Source: a virus
DNA length: 31,551 bases
Strand: one strand, 5' to 3'
IMG/VR virus record: IMGVR_UViG_3300042541_000378
Coordinates: 1 to 31,551 of that record
In this document: positions 1 through 6,828 of the stretch, in pieces
How the letters are laid out: each line of letters starts with the position of its first letter
How positions within the stretch are numbered: the first letter of the stretch is position 1
Notes under the pieces: model-generated
What the model was told of the DNA's origin: nothing
Seen by the model: the letters and a program-made list of their open reading frames with translations, nothing else
The model's database searches: none
Position numbers and translations under genes: made by a program

Positions 1-127
1 AGGTACAAAAATTATCATTTCTAAATCTTGCAACCATCCAAAACTTGGATTTTGATTCTGTTCGATTTCTTCAATTGAAATAATCCAATTATCGTTATCG
101 TCTTGGATAGGATTAAAATAGCTATCC
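1..127. repeat. terminal direct repeat, copy 1 (circular overlap)
   Basis: The first 127 bases are identical to the last 127 bases of the window. An overlap of exactly this size is what a de Bruijn assembler with k=127 leaves at the ends of a circular contig. One reading frame continues uninterrupted across the join, which supports a circular map or circularly permuted virion DNA rather than a biological terminal repeat. Confidence 0.95.
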
Positions 128-225
128 CCATCAAACATTTGACCTACTAATAAGTCTTTTTGTTCGATTGTCAAAAGACCTACATAAATAGCCTTTTCTT
201 CGGTTGTTAAATCTGTTATTTTCAT
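1..225 (-). CDS. small conserved late protein, 5' part (gene crosses the window ends)
   Basis: The ATG is at 225, only 2 nt after the TAA of the upstream structural gene, so the two are probably translated together. The frame runs off base 1 and continues at 31424 on the circle, ending at a TGA at 31401-31403. The full product is 82 aa. It is acidic with no membrane segment. The N-terminus reads MKITDLTTEEKAIYVG and the middle has a FNPIQDDNDNWIIS stretch. I recall similar small proteins after tail or fibre genes in flavobacterial phages, but their role is not known to me. It sits between two virion structural genes, so a small virion or assembly protein is a fair inference. Confidence 0.85.
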   Translation of the reverse strand, partial: MKITDLTTEEKAIYVGLLTIEQKDLLVGQMFDGDSYFNPIQDDNDNWIISIEEIEQNQNPSFGWLQDLEMIIFVP

Positions 226-227
226 AA

Positions 228-1148
228 TTATACGTTTCTTGATAATGTTGTTTGGAATGCTTGTACTGCAGTGTAATAGTTAGCTGCTTCAGTGTCTGTT
301 AAACCATCTCCTATTGAGTTAAATGCTGTTTGATGTGGCGTATATTGAGATGCTGTTGATGCGTCTATCCAATTAGACGCACCTAGATATACGTTTGCAT
401 TTGGTCTTGTTTTTGTTTCTACATTTGTATTTGTCTGCAATAAAGAATTATTAAAATGTAGTTTTAAGGAGTTATTAGCAGTTCTTGAGTTGATTTGAAG
501 ACCAAGTGTATTTTGATTATTTACCGCTACTGCGTATGTTGGATATTCATAACACGAACCACCCTTAGCATTGATAACATTGTAGTATTGATATAAATTC
601 ATTTCTGAATTAGCTGATGCTGCGTAGCATCCCATTTGAACACCACTAACTGCAATACTTTGAGTTCTTGAGTACATTGAGAGATGTTGACTATATCCAG
701 TTAAGTTTAAAAATGGATTACATTTTGTATCGGCATAAGCATTAATTCCATTCGGTGTACTTCCCGTACTTGAATGTGTCCAACCACCATTAAACACAAG
801 TCTAAATGCAGCATCAGTGTCTAATGGATTTTTCAAGTTAAACTTATGCTGACTTGCCGTACCACCAACAAAAGGATATAACGCTTTCATCTTGCTCCAA
901 ATTCCATAGCCTTTTAAGTCAACAACAAGTGTTTCTATTGCGCTCTTTTGTGTAGGGTTGGTAATTGCTGCTGCTGCTATAAATGCGTTTGCGTCTGCAT
1001 CTCCCGCAGGTGTTCCAACTAAATCAGTATCTCCATAAGGTGAAGAACTATAAATTGTACCCCATCCTATTGTATTATTTGTTTTGCCTTTACCCCAATC
1101 AATGGTATTATTTACCGCTGCTTGTCCCCATCCTATTGTGTTCGCCAT
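228..1148 (-). CDS. virion structural protein with N-terminal NTIGWG repeats
   Basis: The 306-aa product opens with three tandem 10-11-residue units built on NTI(G/D)WG (residues 3-34). An Ala-rich segment follows, then a compact domain containing KGYGIWSKMKALYPFVGG and NGGWTHSSTG. The composition is rich in Asn, Thr, Ser and Gly, as in phage fibres and other surface proteins. I recall homologues with the same KALYPFVGG region in Bacteroidetes phages, annotated as structural proteins and sometimes with a LamG-like sugar-binding fold. It lies after the head completion gene and before the 82-aa gene. A role in the tail tip, a fibre or capsid decoration is an inference. Confidence 0.8.
   Translation of the reverse strand: MANTIGWGQAAVNNTIDWGKGKTNNTIGWGTIYSSSPYGDTDLVGTPAGDADANAFIAAAAITNPTQKSAIETLVVDLKGYGIWSKMKALYPFVGGTASQHKFNLKNPLDTDAAFRLVFNGGWTHSSTGSTPNGINAYADTKCNPFLNLTGYSQHLSMYSRTQSIAVSGVQMGCYAASANSEMNLYQYYNVINAKGGSCYEYPTYAVAVNNQNTLGLQINSRTANNSLKLHFNNSLLQTNTNVETKTRPNANVYLGASNWIDASTASQYTPHQTAFNSIGDGLTDTEAANYYTAVQAFQTTLSRNV
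1047..1142 (-). repeat. three tandem ~33-bp coding repeats (NTIGWG units)
   Basis: Three consecutive units of 33, 33 and 30 bp encode NTIGWGQAAVN, NTIDWGKGKTN and NTIGWGTIYS at the N-terminus of the structural protein at 228-1148. The repeats stay in frame. The unit differs mainly in its last four residues. Confidence 0.85.
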
Positions 1149-1159
1149 ATTTTATATTG

Positions 1160-1660
1160 TTATATATACCAACCAGTATAATTGTTCATTGAATCAGGTG
1201 AAATCTCGTTGTTTGAATTTGTATAGTATTCAGGGAATAACGCATTGTTAAAACTCATATAATCAATGAATCGTTCTGTATAATTCTGCGCTATACTTCG
1301 CTCTTTTTCAATAAGAAAATCTACTTCATTCTTTTCAACGTTAACGCTATTTTCAGAACTATGCTTATACACTCCTTTATTAGCTATTGTATACGCTGCA
1401 AATGGCATATATTCAACCATTGCCCAATGTATCAACATAGGCTTTAAATAAGTAGTTGTAAGCGACAAATAATTGCCTGATAAAGTATTCGCTATAATAT
1501 CAGCTTTAATCTTCTCAAGTAGCTTTGTACCACAGTAATTCTGCATGTGAATGTCCTGTGCAATTTTCACAAACGAAATAAATTTGTCTACATCGACATT
1601 TCCATTTATCGCAGTATATCTTACGATGTCTTCTCGGGTTATTAATAATGCTTCTGCCAT
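1160..1660 (-). CDS. head-tail connector / head completion protein (DUF6712-like)
   Basis: The 166-aa product is mostly helical, begins MAEALLITREDIVRYTAING, and contains the segment LKPMLIHWAMVEYMPFAAYTIANKGVYKHSSENS. It resembles the DUF6712 group of Bacteroidetes phage proteins, which look like gp6-type head completion proteins. It starts 3 nt after the portal stop, in the usual place for an adaptor that docks on the portal ring. The family call rests on pattern memory and position. Confidence 0.7.
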   Translation of the reverse strand: MAEALLITREDIVRYTAINGNVDVDKFISFVKIAQDIHMQNYCGTKLLEKIKADIIANTLSGNYLSLTTTYLKPMLIHWAMVEYMPFAAYTIANKGVYKHSSENSVNVEKNEVDFLIEKERSIAQNYTERFIDYMSFNNALFPEYYTNSNNEISPDSMNNYTGWYI

Positions 1661-1663
1661 ATC

Positions 1664-3391
1664 TTATTTCATATCGTGTGGCGCTTTGTATATTCTTGCG
1701 TCGTTTGTTGGTAAAATTTCACCTGCTTTTCTTGCTTCAGATGGTGTTACTTTTTTAGCTAATGGAGAAGTAATATCCGTACCTATTCTTCTATATGTTT
1801 CACGAGTCCAAAAATGCTTACAAGTTCCGTTTGGATATTCCTCAGAAAGCAAACCGCCGCCTTTCCATAACCAAATTGAATAAGGCTCATTTGGTGTTGG
1901 TCTCATTCCGAAACCAGGATTAACATTTATTTCGCCCATTTTAATAATATCTTCTTTACGATATAGCTTATTTGCAGCCATCATTTTTTGGCAAAACTCA
2001 CGCTCTCCTGCACCACCGCCTGAATATCTGTAACGAGTCCTAAATAATTTAGTATCTTGTTCGGAATTTCTTTTTGGATATGCAACTCCGGTGGATGCTA
2101 AATGCAAAACTTTAGTTAATAAACTTGGATTATTTGCTTTATTAATTAAATTATCGTTTTCCTCTTCCTCTTCATAATCGACCATTCTACTATCGATTAA
2201 CTCCCACTCTTCCAAATCCAAATCACTTGAAAAACTTGTAGGGTCTATTGCATTTAATTCCGTACCCGTTTCTTCCGCTACTTGTTCTTCTGTTTGTGCA
2301 TTTTCTAAATCTGTAAACTCTAAAGGTTGCAATGTTTTGAAATACAATTTTAAACTGATTCCGTTAAAGGCTAAAATGTCATCAAATGCCTCAAGTATTT
2401 CTTCTTGCATTGGTCGAATAACCATATTATCAAATAGTATAGAACTATTCTTTAACTCATCCGCATTACTTGAGAATCCCGTACTTGTTGCAATTCCAAA
2501 TAATAAAGGAGAAGTAACGTTATGCCCAAGCATTATTTTACGCAAACATTCCTCGCTCAAAAATGCGTAATGTTCCGGTGCGTTATCTACAGGAATTGAT
2601 TCTATTGTAGTAGCACTTTCTGCATTACGATTAAATGCAACAATAACTGGATTTCCTTGCGCTCCGGTAAGTTTAGCAGTTATTTTAGATGCAATTTGTT
2701 CTTGCTGTTCCTCCGTAGGTATTCCATTTGAAAAATTTAATAACACTTTTCCGCTAAAACTACGCTTAACATCGTTAATCAAGTAATCCGCAATTTCTTC
2801 TTCCAGCATCGCATACGGCAAACTACCTTGATAATCAGGATAAGAATAGTATTTCATTCCAACTGCATAAGGTTTTGAAAATAATATTTCTACCTTATCT
2901 TTTGACGTGCCAAATGCAGAATATCTTTGCGGCTTAAATTTCTTTACATCTGTCCAATCATCAGAATAATAATAACCTACAATATTTCCTTCTTCATCAC
3001 ACTTTTCTGCACGAATTAAGTTAGTAGGAATGTGGTAAGCCTTAAGTATTTTTGAATGGTCTTCAGAATAATGTACTTGAATCGCAAATTGACCTAACAT
3101 TTTTCTATCCATACAGATTTTACGCACACAATCTTTGTTAAACAAAGCCATCATTTGTGCGTATTCGTTTGGCTTTTTAGAAGCATCTAACGCACTTAAA
3201 CCACGACCGTATATAAGACGTGAGATATTGTTTATAATAGCGTTATTTGTGGTGCTATTTGTATATCTATCTATAAGGAATTGATAGTAATTATTATCTT
3301 CGCCATATTCCACCCACGCATCCCTTTTAGATTCTTGAATAGTTGGTGTAGAATATGCTGCTAAATTTAATATGTGTACGTTATTACTCAT
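1664..3391 (-). CDS. portal protein with extra C-terminal domain
   Basis: The 575-aa product has a portal-like body over about residues 1-350. Supporting segments are the N-terminal YGRGLSALDA region, the GMKYYSYPDYQGSLPYAMLE stretch and the TSPLLFGIATSTGFSSNADE stretch, which is typical of portal clip and stem regions. An acidic linker at about residues 365-415 follows. The last about 150 residues form a separate domain with RYRYSGGGAGEREFC and GTCKHFWTRETYRR, containing Cys/His residues. This could be a MuF-like minor head domain fused to the portal, but I cannot confirm that fold. The portal forms the ring at the capsid vertex through which DNA is packaged. Its start overlaps the upstream stop by 8 bp. 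Confidence 0.85.
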   Translation of the reverse strand: MSNNVHILNLAAYSTPTIQESKRDAWVEYGEDNNYYQFLIDRYTNSTTNNAIINNISRLIYGRGLSALDASKKPNEYAQMMALFNKDCVRKICMDRKMLGQFAIQVHYSEDHSKILKAYHIPTNLIRAEKCDEEGNIVGYYYSDDWTDVKKFKPQRYSAFGTSKDKVEILFSKPYAVGMKYYSYPDYQGSLPYAMLEEEIADYLINDVKRSFSGKVLLNFSNGIPTEEQQEQIASKITAKLTGAQGNPVIVAFNRNAESATTIESIPVDNAPEHYAFLSEECLRKIMLGHNVTSPLLFGIATSTGFSSNADELKNSSILFDNMVIRPMQEEILEAFDDILAFNGISLKLYFKTLQPLEFTDLENAQTEEQVAEETGTELNAIDPTSFSSDLDLEEWELIDSRMVDYEEEEENDNLINKANNPSLLTKVLHLASTGVAYPKRNSEQDTKLFRTRYRYSGGGAGEREFCQKMMAANKLYRKEDIIKMGEINVNPGFGMRPTPNEPYSIWLWKGGGLLSEEYPNGTCKHFWTRETYRRIGTDITSPLAKKVTPSEARKAGEILPTNDARIYKAPHDMK

Positions 3392-3719
3392 AAACTATGA
3401 ATTCGTTTGTTGTTGTGTTGCTTGTATATTGTGCATTGTTTACAGAAAATGTAGATGTACTTTGGTCTGTACAAAATATCTTATCTCTGAAAATTATATC
3501 TGAATTATTCTTTATTTCAATTGTATAAAAATGATTTTCTTTAAGGTTAAAAACACCCCTTAATTGAACGTAATAACCAAAATCAGAAATTACATAACCA
3601 GTTATTTGAGTTGTTACATTTGTCTGCTCATCCGTAACGTATACATTGGTGAAAGTTGTACTTCTTGGAATGAAGAAAACTTGTTGCGTATTTACATTTT
3701 CGGTTGTTAGAATAATCAT
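3384..3719 (-). CDS. conserved small virion protein
   Basis: The 111-aa product is mostly beta strand and rich in Thr, Asn and Val. It ends in SNTTTNEFIVYE and contains LKENHFYTIEI. I recall short proteins with the same ending in several Bacteroidetes phages, but no assigned function. It overlaps the portal start by 8 bp and follows an intrinsic terminator, so it opens a new transcription segment or is reached by read-through. The start at 3719 is preceded at 7 nt by the late box TAATTATA. Neck or tail connector is a guess. Confidence 0.75.
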   Translation of the reverse strand: MIILTTENVNTQQVFFIPRSTTFTNVYVTDEQTNVTTQITGYVISDFGYYVQLRGVFNLKENHFYTIEIKNNSDIIFRDKIFCTDQSTSTFSVNNAQYTSNTTTNEFIVYE

Positions 3720-3726
3720 ATATAAC

Positions 3727-3735
3727 TATAATTAA
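3727..3735 (-). promoter_or_regulatory. late start-site box before the gene at 3384-3719
   Basis: The minus strand reads TTAATTATA ending 7 nt before the ATG. It is the most divergent of five copies of this box found before late genes; the other four have a 5-nt spacing. Confidence 0.5.
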
Positions 3736-3761
3736 CTTTTCGTTATTTTGTTTTTTAAATC

Positions 3762-3790
3762 AAAAAAGGCGACTTATAAAAGCCGCCTTA
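3762..3790 (-). terminator. intrinsic terminator after the tail tube gene
   Basis: On the minus strand, arms AAGGCG at 3789-3784 and CGCCTT at 3771-3766 pair. The stem continues through one G-T wobble and a CTT/AAG stem around a 4-nt loop, and a run of T follows. It lies 25 nt downstream of the tail tube stop codon. Confidence 0.85.
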
Positions 3791-3814
3791 ATTGAATGTA
3801 TTTTTTGTTATTAA

Positions 3815-4375
3815 TTAGTCTTCAACCGCAGTTGCTCCACCATCAAAAAGAGCAAGTAATGTTGCTTGACTTACACAATCCATAAAATTAGCAGGAGAAA
3901 CCTCCATTGATGTAAATGTCAAATTGTAACCATTAAAATCACCCATTGCAGTACCTGAAGAGATACTTCCTGCAGTAACATCAGCGCCTTGGTCAATTCC
4001 CATTAAGAAAAATTGGTGATTTCTTGTTTCAACGATTACTCTTGGTCTACCTGCAGCTAACAATTTTACTTGTTTTGTAGTCGCAGCATCTTGGCTTTTC
4101 AATTGAACAGTTAAAACTTGCTCAAAGAAAGTCGTCCCATTGTCTCTTGACGTTTGGATAGTTTGTTCAAATCCATTTGCACCCTTCAATTCGTACTTGT
4201 ACAAAGGAATAGATGTTGTATTATTCCACGCAGTAATTTGGTCGGTAAATTCACCTGCACCATAAACCACATCAGACGCTTCTAAATCACCATAATTGGC
4301 AAAATATATATTTAATAATCCGGAAACAGAATCTTTACACGATTCAAGTCTTCCCATACTTACTTCACAAGCCAT
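3815..4375 (-). CDS. major tail tube protein-like
   Basis: The 186-aa product begins MACEVSMGRLESCKDSVSGL, which I recall as the usual start of a Bacteroidetes phage tail tube family. An upstream in-frame ATG at 4408 falls inside the preceding terminator hairpin and is unlikely. The body is beta-rich with YKYELKGANGFEQTIQTSRDNG and AMGDFNGYNLTFTSMEVSPA, a pattern fitting a tube subunit with a beta-sandwich core. The gene is flanked on both sides by intrinsic terminators, so its mRNA level can be set apart from capsid and portal. Tube rather than head decoration is inferred from family memory. Confidence 0.75.
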   Translation of the reverse strand: MACEVSMGRLESCKDSVSGLLNIYFANYGDLEASDVVYGAGEFTDQITAWNNTTSIPLYKYELKGANGFEQTIQTSRDNGTTFFEQVLTVQLKSQDAATTKQVKLLAAGRPRVIVETRNHQFFLMGIDQGADVTAGSISSGTAMGDFNGYNLTFTSMEVSPANFMDCVSQATLLALFDGGATAVED

Positions 4376-4387
4376 ATTTTTAAGTAT

Positions 4388-4418
4388 TAAAAAAGGGGAA
4401 AGGAACAACCCAATCCCC
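4388..4418 (-). terminator. intrinsic terminator or attenuator between capsid and tail tube
   Basis: On the minus strand AGGGGATTGG pairs with CCTTTCCCCT, with a 2-nt internal mismatch and a 6-nt loop. Six T follow at 4393-4388. It sits 23 nt after the capsid stop and 12 nt before the tube start, where partial termination would favour capsid mRNA. Confidence 0.8.
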
Positions 4419-4441
4419 TATAAAGTTTATAATTTAATTAA

Positions 4442-5395
4442 TTAGTTTGCAGAGTTAGGAATTCCGTATGTTACTACATCTTCGATTGCTCCAATTTGTA
4501 CACCTGCTGTATAACGCATAATTACTCTTACGTTCTTGTCTCCTAATGTTGAGGAGGTGTCCAAGACCTGTACTTCTGACATATCACTCATCAAACCAGT
4601 ACCGAAATATAAGTTAGCAGTTTGAGCGCAAATTGCAGTATTAGCAGCAAGACCATTAACAACAAACAAAGCAACACCATCGAACATTAATTCTCCGTTA
4701 GTATACCATTGTGTACCTTTTGAATCTGTTCCGTTTCCACCTAAACCTGATGTTCCGAAACCACCCAATGCACGAATGTAAGCACGAGCTATGTTTGGTG
4801 CAACATAGATTTTCAAATCTTCTTTTCCATAGACAGTTTGCGGAATTGCGTCCACAATCTTACCTAATTCTGTTATGCAATTCGCAGCCGTAATAGTTGT
4901 TCCCGCAACTTCTTGAGCAGCTGGCAATAAAGCATCTGTAGAAACGATTGAACCGAATCCTGCAAATGAACCTGAAGTTGCAGTGCCCGTCCAAATAGCA
5001 GTTTCAGTAGCAGCAGCAACTTTCTCGGAAACGTGTGCGATTAAGAAATCAGCAAATGTTTTTGGAAGCACACTAAATGCTGAGTACCCCATTTCGATAG
5101 CAGACCAATCGGATTCAAATGAAGTCTTACAAAGATTAAGATTCACCATTAATTCTTTAGGTTGCAAAATTCTTTCTGTCAAAGAGATTGTCCCCGTTGG
5201 AGCAAAATCACAACCCGCATCTTTAATCAAGTTAGCATCAGATGCTACTTTTTTAACAACTTGCTTGTATTTTACGTTAGGAATAATTGTAACTCCACCT
5301 TTATCGATAGTTGGAGCAGAAAGCAATGCAGCAGCGATGTAACGACCTGCGAATTCTCCGGCGTACGAAGTGCTTATGTTAACTGTTGTCGGCAT
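4442..5395 (-). CDS. major capsid protein (HK97-like)
   Basis: The 317-aa product has an N-terminal arm, a central region with LQPKELMVNLNLCKTSFESDW, and a C-terminal part with LKIYVAPNIARAYIRALGG, ELMFDGVALFVVNGL and VRVIMRYTAGVQIGAIEDVVTYGIPN. The last pattern is typical of HK97-fold capsid P and A domains in Bacteroidetes phages. It follows the prohead protease and a scaffold-like protein in the same order as in many siphophages, and a strong terminator comes directly after. It is Ala- and Thr-rich with few charges, as expected for a very abundant virion protein. Confidence 0.88.
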   Translation of the reverse strand: MPTTVNISTSYAGEFAGRYIAAALLSAPTIDKGGVTIIPNVKYKQVVKKVASDANLIKDAGCDFAPTGTISLTERILQPKELMVNLNLCKTSFESDWSAIEMGYSAFSVLPKTFADFLIAHVSEKVAAATETAIWTGTATSGSFAGFGSIVSTDALLPAAQEVAGTTITAANCITELGKIVDAIPQTVYGKEDLKIYVAPNIARAYIRALGGFGTSGLGGNGTDSKGTQWYTNGELMFDGVALFVVNGLAANTAICAQTANLYFGTGLMSDMSEVQVLDTSSTLGDKNVRVIMRYTAGVQIGAIEDVVTYGIPNSAN

Positions 5396-5425
5396 AATTT
5401 AATTTTTTTTTAGTTTATATTATTA

Positions 5426-5998
5426 TTATTTATTTAATTTCTCATAGATTGAATCCATAATTGTTCTTGAACGATTTTGCGCATATCTCATTCCCTCTAC
5501 AGATGTAGTATTTTCAGGATTAAATGAAATTGGCTTAGGCGTTTCAGCAAGTTCAACTACTTCTTCAACTTTAGATGTTTCAATTTGTGATTTTAACTCT
5601 ACGATTTCAGCTTTCAATGCTTCGATTTCCGAGAAAAAAGATTCTTTAGTTACTGATTCGATAGTCTTTTTTGGTGTAACAGATGCTGTAGGTGCTTCAA
5701 CTTCCGCAGCAACTTCTTCTTCAACAACTGCTTCAGGTGTTTCAACTTCTTCTTCTTCCATTTTCTCTTTGATTTCTGCAATAACACCTTCTGCCATTAC
5801 TACTAAAATACGACCATCTTCCATTTCGTATTCTCCAACCGGAACTGGAATCTTTTGTTCGTCTTCTGTTAGAATAAAAACTTCCATTTCAGGCTCGAAT
5901 GAATCAGCTTCTAATACTGTCATTCCATCAGCAAGTTTCATTTGCTCTAGTTTTACTTCCATATTAAGTAAAGTTTTAATTTGATTTATAATGTTCAT
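5426..5998 (-). CDS. capsid scaffolding-like protein
   Basis: The 190-aa product is very acidic. Residues 1-75 are probably a folded domain (KLADGMTVLEADSFEPEMEVFI). A Glu/Val/Ala-rich stretch and a predicted coiled coil (FFSEIEALKAEIVELKSQIE) follow, then a basic C-terminus with RYAQNRSRTIMDSIYEKLNK. A coiled coil plus a basic tail just upstream of the capsid gene is the classic layout of a scaffolding protein. I recall similar proteins at this position in Bacteroidetes phages. The ATG is preceded at 5 nt by the late start-site box. Confidence 0.75.
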   Translation of the reverse strand: MNIINQIKTLLNMEVKLEQMKLADGMTVLEADSFEPEMEVFILTEDEQKIPVPVGEYEMEDGRILVVMAEGVIAEIKEKMEEEEVETPEAVVEEEVAAEVEAPTASVTPKKTIESVTKESFFSEIEALKAEIVELKSQIETSKVEEVVELAETPKPISFNPENTTSVEGMRYAQNRSRTIMDSIYEKLNK

Positions 5999-6003
5999 AT
6001 ACT

Positions 6004-6013
6004 TATAATTAAA
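6004..6013 (-). promoter_or_regulatory. late start-site box before the scaffold-like gene
   Basis: The minus strand reads TTTAATTATA, ending exactly 5 nt before the ATG at 5998. The same box and spacing occur before the genes starting at 6813, 14123 and 16357. Confidence 0.6.
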
Positions 6014-6041
6014 TTGTTATTATTTTGTTTTAATTTTTTGC

Positions 6042-6230
6042 TTAATTGCTAACGATAACCCTTGTTGTGCTTGTTCTTTCTACGTTATTTATTGTGTTAG
6101 AAATTGCGCTTCCAATACCTTGCGCTTGTAGACTTCCATCGCAACATTTAGAATCGTATGTTCCGTTCTTGCATAAGCATCCTCGTTTGCCACCTTTAGG
6201 ACTTGTTTTGCTTGGTGTTTTATTTTCCAT
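6042..6230 (-). CDS. small cysteine-containing late protein
   Basis: The 62-aa product has a Lys/Pro/Ser-rich N-terminus and then GCLCKNGTYDSKCCDGSLQAQGIGS. The four cysteines are spaced so that metal binding or disulphides are possible. I recall the CCDGSLxAQGIG motif in small proteins between capsid genes in Bacteroidetes phages. Its start overlaps the end of the prohead protease gene by 11 bp, and the next gene is the scaffold-like protein. Role unknown; a minor capsid or assembly protein fits the position. Confidence 0.75.
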   Translation of the reverse strand: MENKTPSKTSPKGGKRGCLCKNGTYDSKCCDGSLQAQGIGSAISNTINNVERTSTTRVIVSN

Positions 6231-6813
6231 TATTAGTTAGTATTTGTTTAATTTTTTCTATTAACTCTTGCTCGTCTTCTATTGCTTTTAATTCCATATT
6301 ATCCGAAAATCTGCCCTCAATGGAATAGCCTTTAATCTTACCGGTTTTAACGTCATTCCAAACATCTTCATTATCTACTTTCATTGCGACCATCCAAGTA
6401 CCTTTAGGAAATGAAAATCCGTACAACTTAGATTTATCCATTTCGCTATCCTCAATAATCCACGATTCCACAACTGACATATCCTTTAGCTTTTGGTTAT
6501 GTTCCATCGTTACTTCATTTTGATAGTTACGCATTAAGAACAATTGACTTGCTTTTTCGATTGTAGCCTCTGAAAACCAAATATCGTATACCTTGTCATT
6601 CTTGTCTAATCTTGGTATTTTCTTATTCGGAATCAATGCAGCACCCATAAGTACTTTTTTCTCCTCGTCAATCACTTTCAATTCCACAACTTGTTCCGAT
6701 AAAGCAATAAAGTCCGATTCGATTGCAGGCTTATTTACAACCGATATTGCGAATACTTCATCTGTTAAATTCGTCTCGTCAATAATTAGTTCAATTAATT
6801 GTCTTTTCTCCAT
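6220..6813 (-). CDS. prohead protease-like protein (XkdF type)
   Basis: The 197-aa product resembles the XkdF family, thought to be prohead maturation proteases. It has MGAALIPNKKIPR near residue 56, YDIWFSEATIEKA, then EVTMEHNQ with a candidate catalytic His, SVVESWIIE with a candidate Ser, and GYSIEGRF near residue 170. The catalytic residues are proposed by analogy and are not proven. The position just before the scaffold-like and capsid genes supports a role in capsid maturation. The ATG is preceded at 5 nt by a late start-site box. Confidence 0.8.
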   Translation of the reverse strand: MEKRQLIELIIDETNLTDEVFAISVVNKPAIESDFIALSEQVVELKVIDEEKKVLMGAALIPNKKIPRLDKNDKVYDIWFSEATIEKASQLFLMRNYQNEVTMEHNQKLKDMSVVESWIIEDSEMDKSKLYGFSFPKGTWMVAMKVDNEDVWNDVKTGKIKGYSIEGRFSDNMELKAIEDEQELIEKIKQILTNNGK

Positions 6814-6818
6814 ATCAC

Positions 6819-6828
6819 TATAATTTAA
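6819..6828 (-). promoter_or_regulatory. late start-site box before the protease gene
   Basis: The minus strand reads TTAAATTATA, one change from TTTAATTATA, ending 5 nt before the ATG at 6813. It overlaps the end of the tape measure gene. Confidence 0.5.

Noticed and set aside
1-127. Biological direct terminal repeat of the virion DNA
   Set aside because: The 127-bp length equals a common assembler k-mer and the repeat lies inside a gene. A circular overlap explains it more simply, although read depth would be needed to settle it.
4376-4408. Longer start for the tail tube gene at 4408
   Set aside because: This stretch is the capsid terminator hairpin, and the conserved N-terminus MACEVS starts at 4375.
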